The position numbers and the translations under genes are program-made. A stretch of 64,000 nucleotides of DNA from contig WTPW01000082.1 of the NCBI GenBank assembly GCA_009809945.1, forward strand, positions 340,690 through 404,689, given 5' to 3'. This document shows positions 12,885-25,995 of the stretch, piece by piece. The number at the start of each line of letters is the position of its first letter. Position 1 is the stretch's first letter. Source of the stretch: Gigaspora margarita. Taxonomy: Eukaryota; Glomeromycota; Glomeromycetes; Diversisporales; Gigasporaceae. Under the pieces are notes generated by a model that searched no databases, had not been told where the DNA came from, and saw only the letters and a list, made by a program, of their open reading frames with translations.

Positions 12885-14295
12885 AGTGTTTCGGGCGAAA
12901 TTATATATTTCGCCCAGGCGAAATTTCCGAAATAGGGCGAAATATATTTCGCCCAAAAGCCTGAAATCCGATAATTCCGAAACTGGCGAAATTGGCGAAA
13001 TGCCCGAAACCTGGCGAAATGTCCGAAAATTGGCGAAATGTCCGAAAATTGGCGAAACCGAAACCTGGCGAAAGTTCCGAAATCTAAATTAGAATTTTTA
13101 TTAGAAAAAATACCTAGAGTGTAGTGAAACAGAGTGTTGAGATATCTTCACTCAAAGATTTAAAAAATCCAAACTGTCTATCAAAATAAGAGTTGTACCA
13201 AACCGTTGTTAACCTTTGAGGGAAGATATTTCGACACCCACCAAGCCAAATTCAATGAACTTTTTTTTTATGAATCTGTAAAATTCAAATAAAAAATTTT
13301 CATTGAATTTGGCTTGGTGGGTGTCGTGATATCTTCACTCAAAGATTTAAAAATTCAAAACTTCTATCAAAAAGAGCTGCGCCAACCTTTTTTTTAAACC
13401 TTGAGTGAAGATATCACGACACCCACCAAGCCAAATTCAATGAACTTTTTTTTTATGAATCTGTAAAATTCAAATAAAAAATTTTCATTGAATTTGGCTT
13501 GGTGAGTGTCGTGATATCTTCACTCAAAGATTTAAAAATTCAAAACTTCTATCAAAAAGAGCTGCGCCAACCTTTTTTTTNAACCTTGAGTNAAGATATC
13601 ACGACACCCACCAAGCCAAATTCAATGAAAATTTTTTTATTTGAATTCTACAGATCATAAAAAAAAGTTCATTGAATTTGACTTGGTGAGTGTCGAGATA
13701 TCTTTACTCAAAGATTTAAAAAATCAAAACGTCTATCATAAAGAAATTAACCATAGCTGCCAACAAAATTGTCACAGCAGATTCTTAATTTTGATTGGCT
13801 AAGAGAGACGATCAAAAAATTAGGCCGTAATAACTCATAATTTTACTAATGAAATCGCAGCCGCTCATTAAGTGAAAATCGTTCCTGGGCCAATTTTACC
13901 ATAATGCGGGCTTATTTTTAAAAAATTTCTATTTTTGTAAAGAAAAATTAAAAAGTTAATTCCGGCCGGAAATTAGTAAACAATTATGTAATGCGGGCCA
14001 AAATTTCGAAGATCCTCGGTCGTTAGCCGATCAAATTCGAGGATCTGTCGTGACAATTTTGTTGCGGCAGCTATTGTTAATATCAAAAAGAAGAGCTGCG
14101 CCAAACTTTTTTATCGAAAATGTTCGGAGATTTCGCCATTTCGGTTTCGCCGGGTTTCGGAGGTTTCGCCAGGTTTCGGAAGTTTCGCCCATTTCGCCCA
14201 TTTCGGAAATTTCGGAAATTTCGGATTTATTTCGCCTTTGGGAGCATTTCGGTTTCGCCTTTCGGATTTTGGAAATGGATTTCGCCCGAAACACT
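12885..14295. mobile_element. TIR element with CpG-rich subterminal repeats
   Basis: AGTGTTTCGGGCGAAAT and its inverse ATTTCGCCCGAAACACT form the ends. AGTTTGATCT flanks both sides (12875-12884, 14296-14305), consistent with an 8-bp hAT duplication plus chance bases. GGCGAAATGTCCGAAA units crowd both ends (12890-13085, 14120-14290). Inside sit three tandem units of about 180 bp (13130-13720; GATATCTTCACTCAAAGATT, TTGAATTTGGCTTGGTGGGT) and the 13746-14081 TIR element. Single N bases are at 13581 and 13592. Confidence 0.8.
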
Positions 14296-14309
14296 AGTTT
14301 GATCTAAAT

Positions 14310-16080
14310 TTTTATATATATTTTTTTGTGCATTTTATAAATTTAAATTTTTTTATTCGAGTTTTTTGCCGAACTGATGAATTGATAATCAGTGATTGTC
14401 AAAGACCATGATAAAAGCTCTCAGCGAAAAAATTTGTTTATCATTTTTAAACAAATAAATAATTTACAAATCATATGTGATACAATACTGTCATACTTGC
14501 AAAAAATAAACCAGTTTTAAAACTTGTTAAAAATTATGTATATTTATTTATATAATAACGGAGTGTATGGTTGACTACCGTTTAGAATGGTGTCAGCAAA
14601 ATCTTGCATTTGATTAGGCATATTTTAATGGGCTGTGCTAATGAAACTTACTGTTATTGTACTAATATGGGCATATCGGATTTGATATTTGAGATAGCCG
14701 TGATATCATTATAATGAAACGAAATCAGGTGAGTTTACATCAATTTTGAATTGATATGTGTATTTTTTGATTTCACCGATCGTGAAATGACTCAGGTCAA
14801 TTCATAATGCAGACTTGAGACCACAGCAATTTAATAAGCTACGTACTGATAATGATTAGTATTATATTGATAATTATTAATAGTTACGTTGATATTTGCA
14901 TTGATCTTTTTTCATAGATATTTATTTGTTTTTCTCTCATTTCTGGGTTACACTATGAAAATATAAATGGGTGTTATTCCACTGCTGCTTATCGAGCAAC
15001 TTACGCAGCTTTTTAGCATTACGTAATTTTTGTATAACAGACTGTCGTCCCGACAGGTCATAAAATGCATTCATTCTAAATTATATGCCACCTGACCCTT
15101 GCTTCCTATATGACTGTCGTTCTGACAGGCCACTTTGGATAGGGAGGGGGTATCAATGTAGCCGAACTAAAATCGGGTTCGCTGAAGAAAAAAGTCTATC
15201 TCACGAACCTCAACAATACTAAAAATACTTGAACAATTACCTCATACTTACCTCATTAATTCGCTTAAACTGTACCTTACTCTTATATTTACATCCCCTT
15301 GATTGATCATCGATTAATCAATCGATCGAATATATGACCATAAAAGGTCTGTCACATGATCGAGTCTGAGTTGATTCGAGACAAAATCTGCCTCAATACT
15401 TACATATCGAGCAGACTTAAAAATTTCTTTATTGTTCATTCTTAACTTTTTTTCATTATATTTGAATACTTGCAAGGATATGGCATGAAGTTCGTTATAA
15501 TAATTCCGATATTTAGTGCAACTCGAAATTCAATTTAACAGTTAAGGTTCTTTGTATTAATGTAACAGAAAAACTGCACCTGCCTAAACAAAATAGGAAT
15601 AACTTGGGGATCAAAGTTTTTGTTATAACCAATATGTTACGAAATAATCTGTGCTATCCATAATGCTGACTGAAAAAACCTGGAAAAAACATATCCTCCC
15701 GATTTGATTTTTAGGGGTCTTTTTTCGATAAGTGGTTACACAGACTTTTGTCATTAAATGACGTGAAGAATAACAAACAAAACATTCAATAAAAAAGCTT
15801 TTTAACCTTTATAGAGATAGACAGCAATAAATACTAAAAAAACAACTACACTAAGCCGTAAAAGAAAATGCTATCACTAATTGTTGAAGTGTTCGGGTAT
15901 ATTCAGGTAGTGAACGATCGGTTTGTCATTTGAACGATCGATTGTATAATGGGTAAGGGCGAATCCGGAGGTAATTTTATAGGAAAACAGCCTTTTTAAC
16001 CTACTTTTAGCTAATAATAAAACATGTAGATATTACAATATTCTACACTTAATTATGGTTTCAAAGTAAGTTTAAAAGAC
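14310..16080. other. Intergenic DNA
   Basis: No gene supported. 15430-15665 shares AATTTAACAGTT, GTAACAGAAAAACTGCAC and CTAAACAAAATAGGAATAA-type blocks with 17900-18180, so a degraded dispersed repeat is present twice. Confidence 0.5.
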
Positions 16081-16095
16081 CGTTTTTGTGAAAAC

Positions 16096-16836
16096 TAGTG
16101 ATACGGGCTGATCTCGGCCCATCAGCCGGGTGGGCGGGCGGGTCAGCCCTTGACCCGAATTCCTGAGGTCAGCCCGGCCGGTATAGTTAGTTAAATTTTT
16201 TTCGTCTGATAGAATTTCATTGCATAACTTATAATTATTAGTTAAATCACGCGTAGAACATTCTCAAGTTAGTGCTTGCAGTCAATAACTATCTATCCAA
16301 CTAAAATCGAATAGTCGACTTTTCTAGTCGATATTTATAAATTCAACTAGTCAATTAGGAGTTCTGACTGTTCGCTATTAAAGCACTGATTATCGATTAT
16401 AAGTGAGTAAACCACCGTCATACCTATCACTTTTATTTCCAACTGTAAGAAAATAACCCGGTAGATCACCGGCCATAAGAAGACCCATCGGGCCCTCTTA
16501 TAACTGCTTCCTATTCGCATATAGTAGATCCACTATATATGCATCACATGCACTCTTCCTACTATTTGTAATTTATGTAACATTATATGTACATGTGCTT
16601 ATGATTATATCGACTAATTAAATGCATCTCCGTGTAATTTTTTAGCAACTGAAATCTTGCACAAGCATCGTAATGTAATTCAAACTATTTTCATAATGAG
16701 AATATCCAATTATAAAACTACTTTGCATTTTTGTTTGGCTGAAAGTTTTTTAACAATATGATCGGCCCGGTCGACCGGGCTGATTAATTTCCGCAGCCAG
16801 GTCGGCCCGAGAATTTGGCATCGGCCCGTATCACTA
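16096..16836. mobile_element. hAT-type element, non-autonomous
   Basis: Ends are TAGTGATACGGGC and its exact inverse GCCCGTATCACTA. GTGAAAAC is duplicated exactly at 16088-16095 and 16837-16844. Subterminal GGCCCG/CGGGC motifs are frequent. No transposase. Confidence 0.88.
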
Positions 16837-17715
16837 GTGAAAACTCACCTTGTAATAAATTTTAACGACAAATAATTCTCAATTATGATTGGCTAATTTT
16901 GGGTCAATCCAAATCGGCCGATATGAGTAAATTTATGCTTTTTTTTTAAAAAAAAAATCGTAATAATAATCTTGGATTTGGATTAGACAACCGTTGTCGA
17001 AAAACAAATGTGGATGTTTCAACGCGGTAAATGCAAAAATTATTATAAAATATATACTAGTGTCATGGGCTAATTTTTTGACCCCCAGGATTTTGTGGCA
17101 CCAATCTAGGTCTAGAATACTGGAATATGGCTTGATTGTTATATGTAAAGTCTAATGCGTGTAACCCAGATCCAGAGATCATTTTATATTACTTAAAGAA
17201 GCGATTCATTAATAAAGAGAACTAGCACTCTGCTCATGTTTTCAACACGGAATTTTTTAAAATGTTAAAAAAATTTTATTGAGAAAAGGTCTATAATATA
17301 ATAATCAATATGAATAATTTAACTAATAATCTAAACAATACGGTTTGTAAATTTCAATTATAATAAGGCAGAACTATGCTACCTGCAATTCTTTCCCATA
17401 CATGTATTTCAATCTGATTCGTATCTTTGTAATTATTCACAAAAAGTAATCAAATATGAGCTTAAATGACATATTAAATATCTTGATTATTGTTATGTTC
17501 AGTGACTAAACCTAATCGTACAAAAAAAGACAGGTTGGTAATAATAGCATAATGCTATGCATATAAAATATGCAAATTTTACTTTATCCTCATCTGCCAA
17601 AAATGAATCTATTTGGTGTATAAATAGTATTTATATGACCTACTAATAACTACTTATAATTTATTAATAATAACAATAAAAATTGCATATTTTATCAATG
17701 AAAATAATACAGAGA

Positions 17716-17837
17716 GTGAAACCTGAGTTTTTTAGGTACATTTTTAATGCAGATCTGTACTTAATTAGCGTAAGAGTACTAGGATAGTTAGATGGTGATC
17801 TGCATCAATAATGTAATCTAAAATACTCAGGTTTCAC
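17716..17837. mobile_element. Palindromic MITE
   Basis: GTGAAACCTGAGTTTTTTAG pairs with AAAATACTCAGGTTTCAC. GATCTG/CAGATC blocks pair further in. Confidence 0.75.
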
Positions 17838-19085
17838 ATCGCAAATAATTATAATTATTAATAATTGCATTGATATTTGCATTAATATTATTAATATAAT
17901 TCTTTATTGTTTCATGCACCATTTGTTTTTTATTCATTATATTCGAATCAACCTTTATCACCTTAAATTCTTCTTCCAACATTTTAATAATTCGCTAAAG
18001 TATGGCTTCATTACTCTTGAAATTCGTTATAATGAATGTCTAAATGCTAAAAATTCTAATTTTTATCATAACCTGAAATTACCTTTAAGATTTACACAAC
18101 AGAAGAATTGCACATGTCTAAACAAAATAGGAATAATTTGCGGATAGAAGTTAATTACATCAAAAATAATTTGTGCTACCCACCAAGCTAAATATGATAA
18201 TTATGAAAACATCCATAAAAGGTAAGTGTTTTTAAAAAAATTTAAAGCAATTATCTTTCTTCTTATTAGATTCGGGTTGGCAAAAGCATTTGATAAATTC
18301 CTGATGCTGCCAAAAAATATATGCTGCACATTCTATGCGAGGAATGCAAAAAATATTAATTACACTATTAAAATATATATAATTCTTTAAAATATATGAA
18401 ATTAGCTAGCATTTAATATTTAAGCAAGCTCGCACATATGCAATCTACATTACAGTGTTTAGTATACTATGTAAAACAAAACTATATGCAGTATCATATA
18501 AAAATCAATTATCAACATTTTCTGTATAACAATAGCAAGTATATTTGATTAAAATTAATGTTTATATGACTTGTAAAGATCTATGCTTCTCCAGGTCTAA
18601 TTATATATACATTACAAAATTATGAAGTAAAAATCCAAGCAGACTAATAATAAAAATATGAACCAAACTATAAAATTAAATTTAAATTTGGCCAATCAAA
18701 CATATCAATTAACTTAAATACCTTTTCTAACCACTAGAATTAAAATGGAATAAAACATTTTAAGAAAAAACTTTGTAATTTCATAGTATAAAAAGCACAA
18801 ATCAAAGTTCTTGAAAAAACCAATACAACCTAAACATTATTATAAATTTTATACAATACCACATGCAGATTTGGTTTTTCATAGTATATCAAACCCAAAT
18901 ACTATATACTGCAATGGAAGCAATCACCAAAAATGATATAAAAAAACATAGAACAGTCATACATATGCAATTAATCCAAACCAATAATAAATAGTTTAAA
19001 TTAAACCAAAATCACTCACTGCAGCTTACGACTGCAACTCTAGTTAATTAATAAAATTTTGTATAAAATTTAGGTCAGTGAAATA
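17838..19085. other. Intergenic DNA
   Basis: Only the degraded repeat at 17900-18180, shared with 15430-15665, was recognised. No gene. Confidence 0.5.
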
Positions 19086-19086
19086 A

Positions 19087-19393
19087 TGAGATATCGCTCT
19101 TTTTTTTAAAAAAAAAAATCGCTTACTGATCTTTCGCTCTCCACGAAACGAACCAACACGCGTGTAACGTACACATACGTGCCATCTGAATGCGCCATTT
19201 CATATGACGTGATATTACGTGCCACCCTTTGCCGTAATGTCCATGCCATTTTTACCGTGCCATTTCCGTGAACCATTCCTGTACGTACCACATGATCCGT
19301 GCTATTTCGAGCATTCCCGACACCAACTCGTACCACCACCCGTACCACTTTTCTTACAGGGACGGTAATTTTGTCAAAGTACATTTTGCGAAA
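19087..19393. repeat. ACGTGCCAT-rich repeat
   Basis: Repeated CGTGCCAT/CGTACCA motifs on the plus strand give a Val/Arg-rich apparent peptide on the minus strand that is not a real gene. Similar GGCACGTA-rich DNA lies at 62400-62580, so both are probably subterminal repeats of one transposon family. Confidence 0.5.
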
Positions 19394-19941
19394 TGCGGAT
19401 ATTAAATTTTAACCAATCAACATCAACTCTGTGATTAGTCTCTGACCATCTTTTTTTTTTCGATCGCGATAATGAACTCGCTTGACCGAATAATTTATTT
19501 TCCACTAATTAAAAATTGTGCTCTAACCTACTTTACAAAATTTTGAAAATTTCAAATTTGCAATAATTAGCCAAATATAAGCAATAACAAGTACATTATT
19601 GATACTAAATTAGTTATTTTAATAATTTTTTACAAAATTACTTTCATTAACAGCAATATTAACTACCTAATATATTAGTTAAAGATTGGTAATTTTTAGA
19701 CCTTTATTTGTACTAAACTATTGCAATCATATTGCCAATATCAGATATTAGCATTTTATTATCACAATAATTGGCAATTATATTTATAAGATTAAATTAT
19801 AATAATAAAATACTAAAAAAATACCAATTTTGGCAAAAATTATGTATTTAATAGTGCATTATCAGTGCTATTAAGTGGCTTATTTTTAGCAATTCAAAAT
19901 TTGGAGCTTTTTTGTAAAGTATTAATTTAGGTACTTGAGAG

Positions 19942-20165
19942 TAGGGATGGAAAATGGTTTAAAACACGATAATAAAAAACATGTTTGGTTTAAAAACATT
20001 GTTAAATGTTTTTAATACACTTCGACGTAAATGCTACGACAACCGGAAGCGATATTTTAGTTTTAACTGAATTCTAATCTCAACGCCAATGTTTTAAAAT
20101 GTTTTTTATAATGTTTTAAAAAAAACCTAAAAAACTGTTGAAACCGTTTTTTTTTTTCATCCCTA
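19942..20165. mobile_element. hAT-type MITE
   Basis: TAGGGATGGAAAATGG at the left, TTTTTTTCATCCCTA at the right. Flanks CTTGAGAG and CTCGAGAG match 7 of 8. Interior GTTTAAAACA repeats are shared with the 22686-23390 element. Confidence 0.8.
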
Positions 20166-20504
20166 CTCGAGAGAACCCACAATAACATCATTTTAATATC
20201 GATAAAATTTATTTTCTTCATTATGAAAATTTTTATCTGAATCGAGGATTTAATAATAAACTATTCTAGTAAAACTTTTTTAATTATTTAAAATAACATA
20301 TTCAGTACTGAATAAAAGTTATTGAACAATACAAATAAAAAGATAAAGAGGACATTTAGATAACATACGACGACGTATTTATAATTATTATTAAATTAAT
20401 ATGATGTTTGTAGCTAACGAACCAAAATCTCATAAACGATTCATATTTCTAAGTAGTGTGTATGCAAAATAATTTCTCGAGAAAAAAAAAAAATAAAACA
20501 AAAC

Positions 20505-22600
20505 TTAATCACAAATAAAATATAGTTCACACTCATCTATTTCTTCATCATTAACATCACGTAACCTAACACCCATAGTGTCTAATTCTAAAAATTTATC
20601 TTCCAATTCATGGCACCAAAACTCAAAATTATTCTTATTAAATAATATTTTTTTCGGCATATTTCTTAAATTCACTTTTACACACTCACCAATAATTTCA
20701 ACGCTTCTGTAAACCAACACATCAAGCTTTATTGAAATTTCTTTTAACAAAATTTTTAAACTTTTATAAGAAATGTCTTTATAAGTGGTCAAAATAACAA
20801 ACTTCTTCAACGTATCTGGAAAGTAACGAATCAACATACGATAACCATCTTCAGTATATTGGTTAAAAAATGGAATTCTCTTTTGCACACTCACCAATAA
20901 TTTCAACGCTTTTGTAATCCAACACATCAAGTTTTATCAAAATTTCTTTTAATAAAATTTTTAAGAAATATCTTTATAAGTGGTCGAAATAACAAACTTC
21001 TTCAACGCATTTGGAAAGTAACTAATCAATATACGATAATCATCTTCAGTATATTGGTTAAAAAATGGGTTCCATATAGAAAGTGATTCTAATTTTGGAC
21101 ATGATTTTATAAGATTGAAAAGTTATGGAATTGAATGAAAATCAATGGTAGAATCGAAATGAAGTAAGTTTTGGTTACAATAGATGGCTATTGTTCGTAA
21201 AATTGTGGATAATTCTGCTGAATGAATTTGAATGTTTAAATTAACATGTGTTAATGGTGATTCATTTACACTTCCAACTCCATCATTAGATTCCTTTATT
21301 TTCTATCTTAACAATATTAACACTATTAGCATTATTATTTCCATCATCTTGTTTTAAAGTATTTTTAAGTAACTGCTCAAGATCAACAGGAATAATTTGT
21401 TGACTAATAAAAAACTTTTTCAGTTTTGGAAATGGACCCACACCAAGTGGCATCTTTACTAATTTTTGATCATTATTCATAATTCTCAATTCTTCCAATT
21501 CTGGCCAACAAAATACTTTTGACGCTATATGATTATCTTGAATAAATGAATTTCTTATCTCTACTGATTTCAAATAAGGTACTTGTGACTCCAAAGCAGC
21601 GAATATTCTATGAATAGCATTTCTGGCCATATAAGAGGAATAATTGGAAATTACTAGATGTTCTAAGGAATATTGTGACGTTATCAATGAAATTGCACCA
21701 AATTTACCAGTATTCAAATCTTGAAATTTTATTGTTTTTATTTTTCGACAAATTTTTGAATAATATTGTTCGTAAGTATCATCATCAACACCTTTAGGCA
21801 TGAACTCTACAAGATTTGACAAACTTGCTCTAGCATTTGGTAACATCGTATAACTTTAAGATGGTCAACGTTTTTAATACTATAACAATGTTGAAATTGA
21901 AAATCCAATAAATCAAGTTTTATTCCCGCAGTCAAAAAAATCTTGAAAAATTTAATGCTCAAAGTTGGACCATGCAGCTTTTATTTTTTGTGTTTCTCTT
22001 TTCTGTATTGCGATATTTTTGAGACAGTATCATTACTTGCAGAAGGTATAGAAATAGTAAAAGATGATGTATGATAATTATTTTGTGTGATTACTTGTGT
22101 ATGTTTGAGGTCGACATTGGTTTCATCAATTATTTGGAGTGGTTCAAGAACCTCAGTATACAATTGCTCTAAACACAATATGAAAGTTTCATATTTAAAC
22201 TTTCGTAAAAAGCAAGGGTAATAAAATAAGCTATTGTTAAATCTATTTTTAGCCGAATAATTATTGTTAAAAGAACTAGAACTACTACCACTATAATTCA
22301 TTTCAGCATCAGTGTCATAATAAGTTGGCAGGAGATAATCAGGTAATTTAATCCTTGAATCATGAGCATGGCTCTAGCATCATCACTAAGAAACCTTGAA
22401 TAAATATTAAAAATTTTATCCAATGGTCTCGCAATGTCAATTAACATAAAGGGTTGTTTCCACAGTATTGGTACTGCGAATTTGCACCAATCCATATTGA
22501 CTAAAATACATGAATGAAGTGATTTTTTATCGTTTATTAAGTATAAAATATGACCAAGAATTTCTGGAAATAAGTTCATTGTCAAGAAAAAAAATTCCAA
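20505..22600 (-). pseudogene. F-box/LRR protein, frameshifted
   Basis: The start at 22600 or the second Met gives MNLFPEILGHILYLINDKKSLHSCILVNMDWCKFAVPILW in parts, a fungal F-box (SCF substrate adaptor) as expanded in Rhizophagus. After RAMLMIQG (about 22355) the frame shifts by one into KLPDYLLPTYYDTDAEMNYS and runs to 21981. Frames change again between 21981 and 21846. The LRR-like part (LPNARASLSNLVEFMPKG, PELEELRI, FPKLKKFFI) fills 21846-21286. A further part, 21240-20505, ends CELYFICD. About 185 bp around 20700-20890 is repeated at 20885-21070 (FFNQYTEDGYRMLIRYFPD against FFNQYTEDDYRILISYFPN) with stops in the second copy. At least three disruptions argue for a pseudogene; introns could explain some but not the 22355 shift. 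Confidence 0.75.
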
Positions 22601-22685
22601 AAAGTTTAAAAAAATCTCGATTAAAGAATGATCATACGGAAAAAAAAGTAGATTATCTTTTTAATGGTTATCGATTATCTGTACG

Positions 22686-23390
22686 TAGGGATAGAAAAAA
22701 ACGGTTTAAACAGTTTTTAAAACATTTTAAAAAACTTTTTAAAACATTGGTGCTGAGACTAAAATTTAAAATTTAGGGCTAAAATGAGATAACTTCTAAA
22801 GAAAAAATTTTCATTTTATAAACTTACATTTATTATATAATTAAAAGAAATACATAATTGCTTAACTATATATATATATTTATATATATCATTATTATTA
22901 TGTATTATTTTTTTTTTAATTATCGCCATCTTCGAACCAACCATCAATCTCAATTCCTTTTTGAATTCTCAAATTCTGATAGACTGCAACAAGTTTTTTT
23001 ACTCATTTATTATCTAGACGTGACGATGTTTATTATGAATAAACCCAAAGTTAGACCAGCAGCGTTCTGTTGCGGCTGAAGAAGCTGGAACATTTGTAAA
23101 GTTCATGTGAATTTTTTTTAATGAAGGTCTCCCATGGAGCATGATTGTTTATAATTTTATATTTTAAAAAAGGGATGATAAAGTTATATTTTGACGAAAT
23201 TAGTTAAATAAATAAATACTATCGCTATCCATTGTTACGCATTATGATTCCGTCAGGATGTATTAAAATATTTAAAAATTTTAAACCAATTTTTAAATCA
23301 AACAATCATGTTTTTTAACATTACATTTTAGACATTTTTAAAACATGTTTTTTAACATTACGTTTTAAACCATTTTCCATCCCTTCCCTA
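22686..23390. mobile_element. hAT-like element relic
   Basis: The left end TAGGGATAGAAAAAAACGG pairs with the right end CCATTTTCCATCCC(TTCCCTA). Subterminal GTTTAAAACATTTTAAAA repeats resemble those of the 19942-20165 MITE. It encloses a transposase fragment. No clear target duplication was seen, so the exact right end is uncertain. Confidence 0.6.
22925..23100 (-). pseudogene. hAT transposase C-terminal (dimerisation domain) fragment
   Basis: Minus-strand translation from 23100 gives FTNVPASSAATERCWSNFGF, IHNKHRHV and a stop, then a degenerate tail. The P-SSAA-ER-WS-FG-IH-K-R pattern is the conserved hAT C-terminal motif. The rest of the transposase is missing. Confidence 0.75.
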
Positions 23391-23794
23391 AGTACAGCAT
23401 AACTGTTTAATTATATATTAAATTTGCTATATTACCGTTATTACAGTATTTTGATTTTAAAAAATAAGCTATATATATTAAATTTATTTGTATAAAAATA
23501 AAATTATTAATTATATAATTCATCTAATGCGTACATTAGTTTGCTATTTTTTATTCGGATAACTATACTTTTAAGCGTTTGATGTCCCGAAATTATGTTT
23601 TTGATGTATTCCTGATTTACTTCCAGTCAAAAGATCAAAAAAACAATGTTTTGGCGTTTTTCAGATGTAACTCCCCCGAAAATTTTGATTGGAGACATAC
23701 GCAGTACGTACATGATTTTTTCAAAAGCTGTATATACTATATTATCTTGATATATATTTCATTTGCCTTTCTACATTAGGCCATTTGAATTTAT

Positions 23795-24011
23795 AATTTC
23801 GTTTAACGTTCCCTTAAGAAGCTTAAGCGTGGGGGGGGGGGTCAAATTAAACAAACATATTAAAATTGCAACAAATAAACACATTATTTTGGTTGACTTA
23901 TAAGCACGTGACTTATTGGAATCCTAAAACGAGATGAGCGTTCTGATTGGCCTGTTTAATTCTAGGGGGGAGCTCTTAGAGCTGGTGGGGGGGAGAACGT
24001 TAAACGAAATT
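23795..24011. mobile_element. TIR element
   Basis: AATTTCGTTTAACGTTC is mirrored exactly at 23995-24011. G-runs (GGGGGGGGGG and GGGGGGG) lie inside. Confidence 0.75.
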
Positions 24012-24608
24012 GTAATTTCGAACAGCCTTAACATCAAGGTTTTTTGCAACAAATATATATTTAGTAAAATATGCTATATTTTTAATTTTAAATATATGCA
24101 CTCGAGATTTTAATTGATAATAAAGAACAACTTTTTTAAATTTAAGTATTATACTCGAGATTTTAATTAATAATAAAAAATTAAAATTTAAAGAACAACT
24201 TTTTTTAAATTATTCGAGATTTTTAACTTTTAGTTGGTAATAAAAAGTGTAGTTAATAAAAATATTTTAAGGTTTCAATTAACTTAAATATCATAATATA
24301 CATACTGTATACCAGTGATTATTGTTATAAATAATACTAAAATTAATTCTTTATTAAAACTTATTCATATTATAACTCTTATTTATTTTACAATTTATTA
24401 ATCACTATTTCTGCTTCAATCGCATAAAGTTACATGCAATTTTACGCCTAACCTTAATTTTGGTGAAATTAAAATGCTGTATCATGTGTACATGTACGTA
24501 CGTACGTAGCGTAGCGTAGTACATATGCACAAAATATATACAACAGTACCTACATACATACTTTCGCTTTGTTTTTCGACCAAGGTTAATAAATACTAAA
24601 AAAAAATT
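24012..24608. other. Region upstream of the kinase gene
   Basis: AT-rich. An ACGTACGTACGTAGCGTAGC repeat lies about 100 bp before the ATG. No TATA motif could be assigned with confidence. Confidence 0.4.
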
Positions 24609-25995
24609 ATGGCAAAAGCACAAGAAGAATGGCTTCAAAAAGCTATTGGCGAAAAACATATTAATTATATTGAATATAATAGATTTACAGACCGTGTCAA
24701 GATCGGCAGTGGAGGTTTTGGAAGTGTTTTTAGATGCGAGTGGAAAGACAGTGGATTAACGGTTGCTCTTAAATGTCTTAATGCTGATACAATCGTCGAA
24801 GAAAGAATCATTAAAGATTTTATTTATGAGGTGTTATTTATTGTACTAAAACTTTAATGACATCTTACAACAGAAAATAACTTTTTATAATTCATGCACC
24901 GTAATTAGCTTAAACTATTACGAACAGTTTCTAATCATCCAAACGTTATTTCATTCTATGGAGTAACGAAGGGTAAACAAATAATTTATAATTTTTGAAA
25001 GTATACAATGATAATTATGTTAACCGAAAAGTATTTGTCAAAATTAAATATATAGATAGCTATGGATATTATAATATGGTTTTAGAATACGCTGACAACG
25101 GAACTTTACGAGAATACTTAACGAAAAATTTTACGGAATTACAATGGACAGATAAACTATTTCTAGCCAAAGAAATAGCACAAGGGCTTTTATTTTTACA
25201 TAAGAATGATATTATTCATAGAGATCTGGTAAATATGGTGTTATCTATATTTTACATATATTATTTATCAATATTAATGCGTAATTTTAATTTTTAATTT
25301 AAATGATTTAGCATTCGAAAAACATCTTAATTCATCAAAATCAACCAAAGATTACAGATTTCGGATTATCAAGGCAAATTAATGAAATTAATTCGAACTC
25401 AAATCTTCAAGGAATGCCGGCGTACATTGAACCTCAATGCCTTGTTAATGACAAGTACCAACGTAATATGAAATCTGATGTCTATAGTCTTGGAGTAATT
25501 CTCTGGGAAATTTCAAGTGGAAGACCACCATTTTCATCCTTTGAATCAGTACTTTCGCTTACTGTTCATATTTTTAAAGGAAATAGAGAAGATCCTATAG
25601 AAGATACACCATTTCAATATATTCAACTTTACAAACAATGTTGGGATAATAATCCTAACAATCGACCAGAAACAAGATTAATTTTTGATTCTTTAAAAAA
25701 CATTAATCCTAACGAAACTTTGAGTCAACATCATCCGATTGAAGTATCACCTCAATTTTTTGAAAATTTGAGAAAGGAAGCACATGAATTTTTTGAGAAA
25801 GGCAAATTTCTTAAAGCTTTAGAACTTTTTGAGCTAATACTCAAAAACCGTCAGCTAAGTCATGAAGACCAAATAAACGTTACAACTTGGGATCTTTCAC
25901 GCAATCATGGATTTGAAAATTTCAGTGAATTAATAATGGCACTTCACAAGAACACCACGTTGATTTCATTGGATCTTGGTTCAAATGAACTTTGA
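24609..25995 (+). CDS. TKL-type protein kinase, truncated by an in-frame TGA before most of its LRR array
   Basis: Four exons: 24609-24830, 24909-24972, 25056-25228, and 25312 onward, with GT/AG introns ending TTAG or ATAG. The kinase domain runs from about residue 28 to 300: glycine loop IGSGGFGSV (32-40), VALK lysine 55, HRDLHSKN catalytic loop (150-157), DFG (169-171), AYIEP in the activation segment, [11 protein letters not shown], and a late WDNNPNNRP arginine. HRDLHSKN without extra inserts fits the large TKL/Sel1-LRR kinase families of Rhizophagus. A helical linker ([17 protein letters not shown]) follows, then the first LRR, which ends at TGA 25993-25995 (codon 381). In the repeat consensus that codon is GGA (Gly), so one G-to-T change explains the stop. 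No signal peptide; probably cytoplasmic. Confidence 0.85.

Noticed and set aside
14031..14307. Frames on both strands rich in FRRF or ISEISEMGE repeats
   Set aside because: Produced by the GGCGAAAT/TTTCGCC subterminal repeats of the 12885-14295 element.
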